Positions 29,487 to 35,066 of a stretch of 35,066 nucleotides of DNA are shown piece after piece. A program made the translations under genes and the position numbers. The stretch's first letter is position 1; each line of letters begins with the position of its first letter. The DNA is taken from contig JAHEFH010000011.1 of NCBI GenBank assembly GCA_024640245.1, positions 1 to 35,066 of the forward strand, read 5' to 3'. Under the pieces are notes generated by a model that had not been told where the DNA came from, made no database searches, and saw nothing but the letters and a program-made list of their open reading frames with translations. Source of the DNA: Paracoccaceae bacterium. GTDB lineage: Bacteria; Pseudomonadota; Alphaproteobacteria; Rhodobacterales; Rhodobacteraceae.

Positions 29487-31733
29487 ATGCCCAAACCCGG
29501 AAGTGATTCCCGAGAACTGTTAAGAAGACTGCGCGCCACCCTCGCCGAAGACAACGAGGGTCAGGAACGGCTTGACCATATTACCCAGATTGTAGCCCAA
29601 GGTATGGGCACCGAGGTCTGCTCGATATATCTGCGCCGCGACGCGCAGACGCTGGAACTGTGCGCGACAGAGGGGCTCAAGAAAGAATCAGTTCACCAGA
29701 CGCGCATGCGTTTTGGCGAAGGCTTGGTCGGGCGCATCGCCAAGGAAGCCCGCGCCATAAACGCCGAGAATGCAAACCGCGAAAAAGGCTTCCGCTACAT
29801 GCCGGAAACCGGGGAAGAACGCTATTCCTCGCTGCTCGGTGTGCCGATCCAGCGACTGGGAGAGATTCTCGGCGTCTTGGTGGTTCAAAACAAACAGCCG
29901 CGCTTTTATTCCGACGACGAGGTCTACGCGCTGGAAATCGTGGCGATGGTTATCGCCGAAATGAAAGAACTGGGCGCGTTTGTCGGCGAGGGCGACGCCA
30001 TGTCGGCACCGCACCAGCGCCCGTTCCTGTTCAACGGCACCACCGGGCAGGAAGGCGTGGCCGAGGGAGTGATCGTTCTGCACGATCCGCAGATTGTCGT
30101 ATCCAATCCGGTCACCGACGACCCCGAGGCGGAAAAGGCGCGCCTGCAGGATGCCATGAACCAACTGCGCATTTCCGTTGACGACTTGCTGGGCGCGAAT
30201 ATTAAGGTCGGAGATGAGGAACACCGAGACGTGCTGGAAGCCTATCGCATGTTTGCGAATTCCAAGGGTTGGGTTTCACGGCTGGAAAGCAGTATCGACA
30301 GCGGTCTGGCCGCGGAGGTCGCGGTCGAAAAGGAACAGTCCGCCACCCGCGCCCGCATGGCGCGCGTCCCCGATCCTTACCTGCGAGACCGGTTGCACGA
30401 TCTCGACGACCTGTCGAACCGCCTGCTGCGCCTGCTGACCGGACAGGGGCGCCACTCCTCCGACAAGTTGCCGGAAAACCCGATCCTCGTTGCGCGCAAT
30501 ATCGGCCCCGGCGAATTGCTGGAATACGGCAAGAAACTGAAGGGGATCGTGCTGGAGGAAGGCTCGGTCGGGTCTCACGCCGCCATCATCGCGCGCGCTT
30601 GGGCGATCCCGATGGTAATCCACGCCACAAACATCACCCGCGAGGCGCTTAACGGCGACGCTATCCTTGTCGACGGCGATCAGGGGCTGGCGCATCTGCG
30701 TCCAGACGACAGCGTCACCAACGCCTTCCGCGACAAGATCGCGATGGTGTCCGAAGCGCGCGAAAAATTTGCTGCTATCCGCGAGGAACCGGCAGAAACG
30801 CTGGACGGCGTCACTATCAGCCTGATGATGAACGCCGGTCTGATGCTGGATTTGCCCAGCCTTGAAGGCTCGGGAGCCGAAGGCGTTGGCTTGTTCCGTA
30901 CGGAATTGCAGTTCCTGATGCGCAGCGCCGTGCCGCGCCGCAACGAGCTTGCGGAAACCTATTCGCGTGTAATGGATGCCGCCGCTGGCAAACCGGTGGT
31001 GTTCCGGACGCTCGATATCGGATCGGACAAGGTACTGCCCTTCTGGAAACCGCAAGACGAGCCCAACCCTGCCATGGGCTGGCGTGCAATCCGACTGGGG
31101 CTGGACAAACCCGGACTGATGAAAATGCAGATCCAGGCGCTGCTTCGCGGAGCCAAAGGCCGGCCATTGCGTGTAATGTTCCCGTTCATCGCGCAGTTCA
31201 ACGAATTCCGCGATGCCCGCGCTCTATTTTTCAATGTAGTCGAATCGGAAAAGCGGCTCGGTCATACCATGCCGTCAGAAATCAAGATCGGCGCGATGCT
31301 GGAAACACCTAGCCTTGCCTTTGCGCCCGACCGGTTTTTTGAATTATGCGATTTCATATCGATCGGCGGCAACGACCTGAAACAGTTCTTTTATGCAGCC
31401 GACCGTGAAAACGAGCGGGTGCGCCGCCGCTATGACACCCTGAATGTGAGTTTTCTGACCTTCATCGGCCAGATCGCAGAGCGCTGCAAGTCCTTCGACA
31501 CGCCACTGAGTTTCTGCGGCGAGGATGCCGGTCGTCCACTCGAGGCGCTGTGCCTTGCCGCCATGGGCCTGCGCAGCTTGTCCATGCGACCAGCCTCGGT
31601 CGGTCCGGTCAAGGATATGATCCGCAGACACAACCTGAATGAAGTCCGCGCAGTGATTGACGCGGCCTTCGCCTCGGGCGAGCAGTCGGTGCGGCCGGCG
31701 CTGATGGCTTATCTGGAAAAAACCGACGCCTGA
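29487..31733 (+). CDS. ptsP: PEP-protein phosphotransferase PtsP (GAF + EI domains)
   Basis: N-terminal GAF; SVGSHAAIIARAWAIPMV phospho-His site; GVGLFRTELQFL; C-terminal FCGEDAGRPLEALCLAAMGLRSLSM. Confidence 0.95.
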   Translation: MPKPGSDSRELLRRLRATLAEDNEGQERLDHITQIVAQGMGTEVCSIYLRRDAQTLELCATEGLKKESVHQTRMRFGEGLVGRIAKEARAINAENANREKGFRYMPETGEERYSSLLGVPIQRLGEILGVLVVQNKQPRFYSDDEVYALEIVAMVIAEMKELGAFVGEGDAMSAPHQRPFLFNGTTGQEGVAEGVIVLHDPQIVVSNPVTDDPEAEKARLQDAMNQLRISVDDLLGANIKVGDEEHRDVLEAYRMFANSKGWVSRLESSIDSGLAAEVAVEKEQSATRARMARVPDPYLRDRLHDLDDLSNRLLRLLTGQGRHSSDKLPENPILVARNIGPGELLEYGKKLKGIVLEEGSVGSHAAIIARAWAIPMVIHATNITREALNGDAILVDGDQGLAHLRPDDSVTNAFRDKIAMVSEAREKFAAIREEPAETLDGVTISLMMNAGLMLDLPSLEGSGAEGVGLFRTELQFLMRSAVPRRNELAETYSRVMDAAAGKPVVFRTLDIGSDKVLPFWKPQDEPNPAMGWRAIRLGLDKPGLMKMQIQALLRGAKGRPLRVMFPFIAQFNEFRDARALFFNVVESEKRLGHTMPSEIKIGAMLETPSLAFAPDRFFELCDFISIGGNDLKQFFYAADRENERVRRRYDTLNVSFLTFIGQIAERCKSFDTPLSFCGEDAGRPLEALCLAAMGLRSLSMRPASVGPVKDMIRRHNLNEVRAVIDAAFASGEQSVRPALMAYLEKTDA

Positions 31734-32221
31734 TCGGCCTTGCCGATAAGACCTGACACACCGTCAAAAGCGCCTTCCTGCAACGCATGATACAGTAACC
31801 GGTCCGGGTTTGTCGGTGGAGGAAAGGTCAGGAAATCGGCCTTGGCGAAACCGAAACGGCTGTAATAAGGCGCGTCGCCGACCAGTATGACGCGGGTCCA
31901 GCCAAGCTCTTTGGCGCGCGCCATGCTTTCCTTGATCAGCAAGGCGCCCAGACCCTCGCCCTGATGGGTCGGGTGTACTGCCACGGGACCCAGCAAAAGC
32001 GCAGGCCAACGCTCTTCTCCGATCACGACCGGCCAATAACGGATCGCCCCGCCGACTGTTCCGTCGACGTCGCGCGCCACCAGACACAGGTCCGCGACGG
32101 GCGCTATTCCTTCGCGCAAGCGATAGGAGCTCAACGCCTCGCGGCCCGGAGCAAAGCTCAGGTCGAACAGGTATTCCACGTCCCAGATATCATCCGGATT
32201 TTCTTGGCTCAGCCGGAACAT
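31709..32221 (-). CDS. GNAT-family N-acetyltransferase
   Basis: LLLGPVAVHPTHQGEGLGALLIKESMARAKELGW acetyl-CoA motif; start MFRLSQENPDDIWDVEYL. Confidence 0.9.
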   Translation of the reverse strand: MFRLSQENPDDIWDVEYLFDLSFAPGREALSSYRLREGIAPVADLCLVARDVDGTVGGAIRYWPVVIGEERWPALLLGPVAVHPTHQGEGLGALLIKESMARAKELGWTRVILVGDAPYYSRFGFAKADFLTFPPPTNPDRLLYHALQEGAFDGVSGLIGKADQASVFSR

Positions 32222-32299
32222 GCTCTGCCCCTGAATGTTGGTCTGGTCTTGGCGATAGCATGGCGCTAAGTCATATTCAAACAGCAAGGATGCCCGTTA

Positions 32300-32908
32300 A
32301 TGTATTATTCGACAGACAAGAATGACCATGGTTTGCCGCACAACCCGTTCAAGGCCATCGTCTCACCACGCCCGATCGGCTGGATTTCCACCATCGACGC
32401 CCAGGGACGCGCCAATCTGGCCCCATATTCGTTCTTCAACGCTTTCAGCGACACGCCCCCGATGGTCGGTTTTTCCGCCGATAGCCGCAAGGCGGGTCTG
32501 GACGAACCCAAGGACAGCCCGACAATCATCCGCGAGACCGGAGAGTTCTGTGTCAATATCGTCAGCTATGCGCTGCGCGACGCGATGAACATCTCCAGCG
32601 GCATCTACCCGCGCGGTCAGGACGAGTTCGAACTGGCGGGCCTGACCAAGGGCCGCTCGAAGGTCGTGGCCGCGCCCTACGTCAAGGAAAGTCCGGCGGT
32701 GCTGGAATGCAAACTGTTCAAAATGGTGGACCTGCCCGGCAGTTACACCCTGGTCATCGGCCATGTCGTCGGCGTGCATATCGACGACGCATATATCAAG
32801 GACGGCTTGCTGGACGTGACCGGCTATCAACCGTTGGCGCGACTGGGCTATCGCGACTATGCTGCGGTGACGGAAGTGTTCCCGCTGGACCGGCCCGGCC
32901 AGCGCTGA
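32300..32908 (+). CDS. Flavin reductase-like (FMN-binding split barrel) protein
   Basis: NPFKAIVSPRPIGWISTIDAQGRANLAPYSFFNAFSDTPPMVGFSAD. Confidence 0.9.
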   Translation: MYYSTDKNDHGLPHNPFKAIVSPRPIGWISTIDAQGRANLAPYSFFNAFSDTPPMVGFSADSRKAGLDEPKDSPTIIRETGEFCVNIVSYALRDAMNISSGIYPRGQDEFELAGLTKGRSKVVAAPYVKESPAVLECKLFKMVDLPGSYTLVIGHVVGVHIDDAYIKDGLLDVTGYQPLARLGYRDYAAVTEVFPLDRPGQR

Positions 32909-32945
32909 GCAACGGAATACAAGAGAAAGATCGAAGGGAAAGACC

Positions 32946-33815
32946 ATGGAAACTGTAATCGGCGTGATCGGCGGCAGCGGAGTATACGACATTGACGGGC
33001 TGGAGGGTGCGGAATGGCGCGCGGTTGACAGCCCCTATGGTGCGCCCTCGGACAAGATGCTGTTCGGAACGCTTCAGGGCGTTCGGATGGTGTTCCTGCC
33101 GCGGCACGGGCGCGGGCACGTCCAGACGCCAAGCACCGTCAACTACCGCGCCAATATCGACGCGCTGAAACGCTCCGGCGTCACCGATGTGGTTTCCGTA
33201 TCGGCCTGCGGATCGTTTCGGGAGGAGATGGCGCCGGGCGATTTCGTCATCGTCGACCAGTTCATCGACCGCACTTTCGCGCGGGAGAAATCCTTCTTCG
33301 GGCCCGGCTGCGTGGCGCATGTGTCGCTGGCGCATCCGACCTGCCCGCGTCTGGGCGCTGCCTGCGCCGAGGCCGCTCGCGCCGAAGGCATCACGGCCCA
33401 CGAAGGCGGCACATATCTGGCCATGGAAGGCCCGCAGTTTTCCACCCTCGCCGAAAGCCGGATGTACCGCGAAGTCTGGGGCTGTGACGTCATCGGCATG
33501 ACCAATATGCCGGAGGCCAAACTGGCCCGCGAAGCCGAGCTTTGCTATGCCTCTGTCGCCATGATCACCGATTACGACAGCTGGCACCCCGATCACGGCG
33601 ATGTCGATGTCTCCAAGGTCATCGCCACGCTGATAGGAAATTCTGCAAAGGCCAAGGGCCTTGTCGCCCGCCTGCCAGGCCTGTTGGGCAAGGATCGCGC
33701 GCCCTGCCCGCACGGCTGCGACCGGGCGCTTGAATACGCAATCCTGACCCAGCCCGAGATGCGCGATCCGGCAATGCTGGCGAAACTCGATGCAGTCGCG
33801 GGGCGTGTACTATGA
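32946..33815 (+). CDS. mtnP: S-methyl-5'-thioadenosine phosphorylase
   Basis: [64 protein letters not shown]. Confidence 0.94.
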   Translation: METVIGVIGGSGVYDIDGLEGAEWRAVDSPYGAPSDKMLFGTLQGVRMVFLPRHGRGHVQTPSTVNYRANIDALKRSGVTDVVSVSACGSFREEMAPGDFVIVDQFIDRTFAREKSFFGPGCVAHVSLAHPTCPRLGAACAEAARAEGITAHEGGTYLAMEGPQFSTLAESRMYREVWGCDVIGMTNMPEAKLAREAELCYASVAMITDYDSWHPDHGDVDVSKVIATLIGNSAKAKGLVARLPGLLGKDRAPCPHGCDRALEYAILTQPEMRDPAMLAKLDAVAGRVL

Positions 33816-34345
33816 CGAAGGACATCCGCGACTATATCCGCACCATCCCCGATTTCCCGCACGAGGGCATCCTGTTCCGCGATGTCACGACCCTGTTCGG
33901 CGACGCGCAAGGCCTGCGCCTGTCGGTCGACCTGATCGTCGAGGCCTGCCGCGACAAGGCCATCGACAAAGTGGCCGGTCTGGAAGCGCGCGGCTTCATC
34001 CTCGGCGGCGCGGTGGCGCACCAGCTTGGTCTCGGCTTCGTGCCGATCCGCAAGGCAGGCAAGCTGCCCGGCGCGACGATCTCCGAGCATTATGCGCTGG
34101 AATACGGCACTGCGACCATGGAGTTGCACGACGACGCGCTACAGGCCGGCGAGAGAATCCTGCTGGTCGACGACCTGATCGCAACCGGCGGCACAGCGGC
34201 TGCAGGCATCAAGCTGGTTGAACGGCTCGGCGCGCAGGTGGTGCAGGCGAGTTTCATTATTGATCTGCCGGATCTGAAGGGGCGGGACGTGGTTGAGAAG
34301 ATGGGCGTGCCTGTGCAGGTGCTGTGTGCTTTCGAGGGGTTGTGA
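33812..34345 (+). CDS. apt: Adenine phosphoribosyltransferase
   Basis: [63 protein letters not shown]; 4-nt overlap with mtnP. Confidence 0.97.
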   Translation: MTKDIRDYIRTIPDFPHEGILFRDVTTLFGDAQGLRLSVDLIVEACRDKAIDKVAGLEARGFILGGAVAHQLGLGFVPIRKAGKLPGATISEHYALEYGTATMELHDDALQAGERILLVDDLIATGGTAAAGIKLVERLGAQVVQASFIIDLPDLKGRDVVEKMGVPVQVLCAFEGL

Positions 34346-34607
34346 GGCGGCTTGATCAGCTTGTTCCCGACATAAGACCACACGGAGTAGATCACCTCTT
34401 TGCCCGTGGCGGACTTAAAACTACGCAAACTATGGCAATTAGAGTGAAATAGTCATTCGCTGGGCCGCGCTCCGGCAACAGTTTTCCTGATAACGCTGAC
34501 ACTTTGATCGCATATCAACGGCAACTGGATGCGCTGAGGATAAGCAGTGCCGTGGATTTCAGTCGAACGGCACTGCAGGACTTCCGCGGCTTCGACGTTA
34601 AGTAGTC

Positions 34608-35066
34608 TTAGCCATCAACATAAAAAAGCAAACCGCAGAGGAAGATGTTAGCATCATGATGCATCCCCATCAGAACATAACCATCGCGGCAGACATGGGT
34701 CGGCGTCCCGGCGACGGGTACAGCGTAAGGCGCCTGCGTGCCGCCTGGGCCATCGACATAGACTTCTGAGAGCGGCTGCCAGTTCGGGTCAGGTGAAGGA
34801 TTACGGAAGCTGGGAAGCTCTTTGCCGATCTCGACACATGTGAAAGTGTTATTTGGAACGTCATATGCCGTTATATAAGCATTTGGCCCACACCAATTCA
34901 TCGACGGACCTGTATAGCCAGGAACGCGCAATCTCTCATCCGCACCGCTCGGCCACTGGCGCGTTGGCAACTGCCCGCCAGACCCGGGCGCGCTGACAAA
35001 AATGTTCTTTACCTCAAACCAAGTCGACAGCACAGGGATGCAAATGGTGTAGCCGTTGTCATACCG
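34608..35066 (-). CDS. Hypothetical cysteine-motif protein, N-terminus outside the window
   Basis: Minus-strand frame is open to the right edge (RYDNGYTICIPVLSTWFEVKN...); the track start at 35033 is an internal GTG. Two C-x17-C segments ending N-x-F-x-C. Confidence 0.6.
   Translation of the reverse strand, partial: RYDNGYTICIPVLSTWFEVKNIFVSAPGSGGQLPTRQWPSGADERLRVPGYTGPSMNWCGPNAYITAYDVPNNTFTCVEIGKELPSFRNPSPDPNWQPLSEVYVDGPGGTQAPYAVPVAGTPTHVCRDGYVLMGMHHDANIFLCGLLFYVDG

Noticed and set aside
1-35066. CRISPR arrays, tRNA/rRNA genes, IS elements, phage genes
   Set aside because: Scanned by eye; no regularly spaced direct repeats, no T-loop GGTTCGAATC-type signatures, and no transposase or integrase motifs found

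Overview
This is a GC-rich alphaproteobacterial (Rhodobacterales-like) chromosomal window, mostly housekeeping. The left end is a dcw cell-wall/division cluster on the minus strand: murD (cut by the edge), mraY, murF, murE, ftsI, ftsL, rsmH, mraZ. To its right are a sulfotransferase, a flavoprotein, thpR, rnpB (RNase P RNA), an AmpD-like amidase, an excalibur-type lipoprotein, gatA/gatC, tadA, an rsuA/rluB-type pseudouridine synthase and a cold-shock gene. Next comes a plus-strand run, TerC / 30-aa membrane micro-ORF / XpaC / TelA / SPFH-GYF_2 / double zinc-ribbon membrane protein / rhomboid (17626..23771). It is the best candidate for a poorly characterised membrane-stress system. The right third holds argF/argD, an ABC-2 permease, gcrA, a DUF1178-like gene, lysC, ptsP, a GNAT gene, a flavin-reductase-like gene, mtnP, apt, and a cysteine-motif protein that runs off the right edge. 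Regulatory structure worth checking includes TGGGN repeats and a perfect hairpin upstream of mraZ, an rnpB promoter inside the upstream amidase CDS, and hairpins in the cspA and lysC leaders. All family calls come from motif recognition in the translations; no database search was run.
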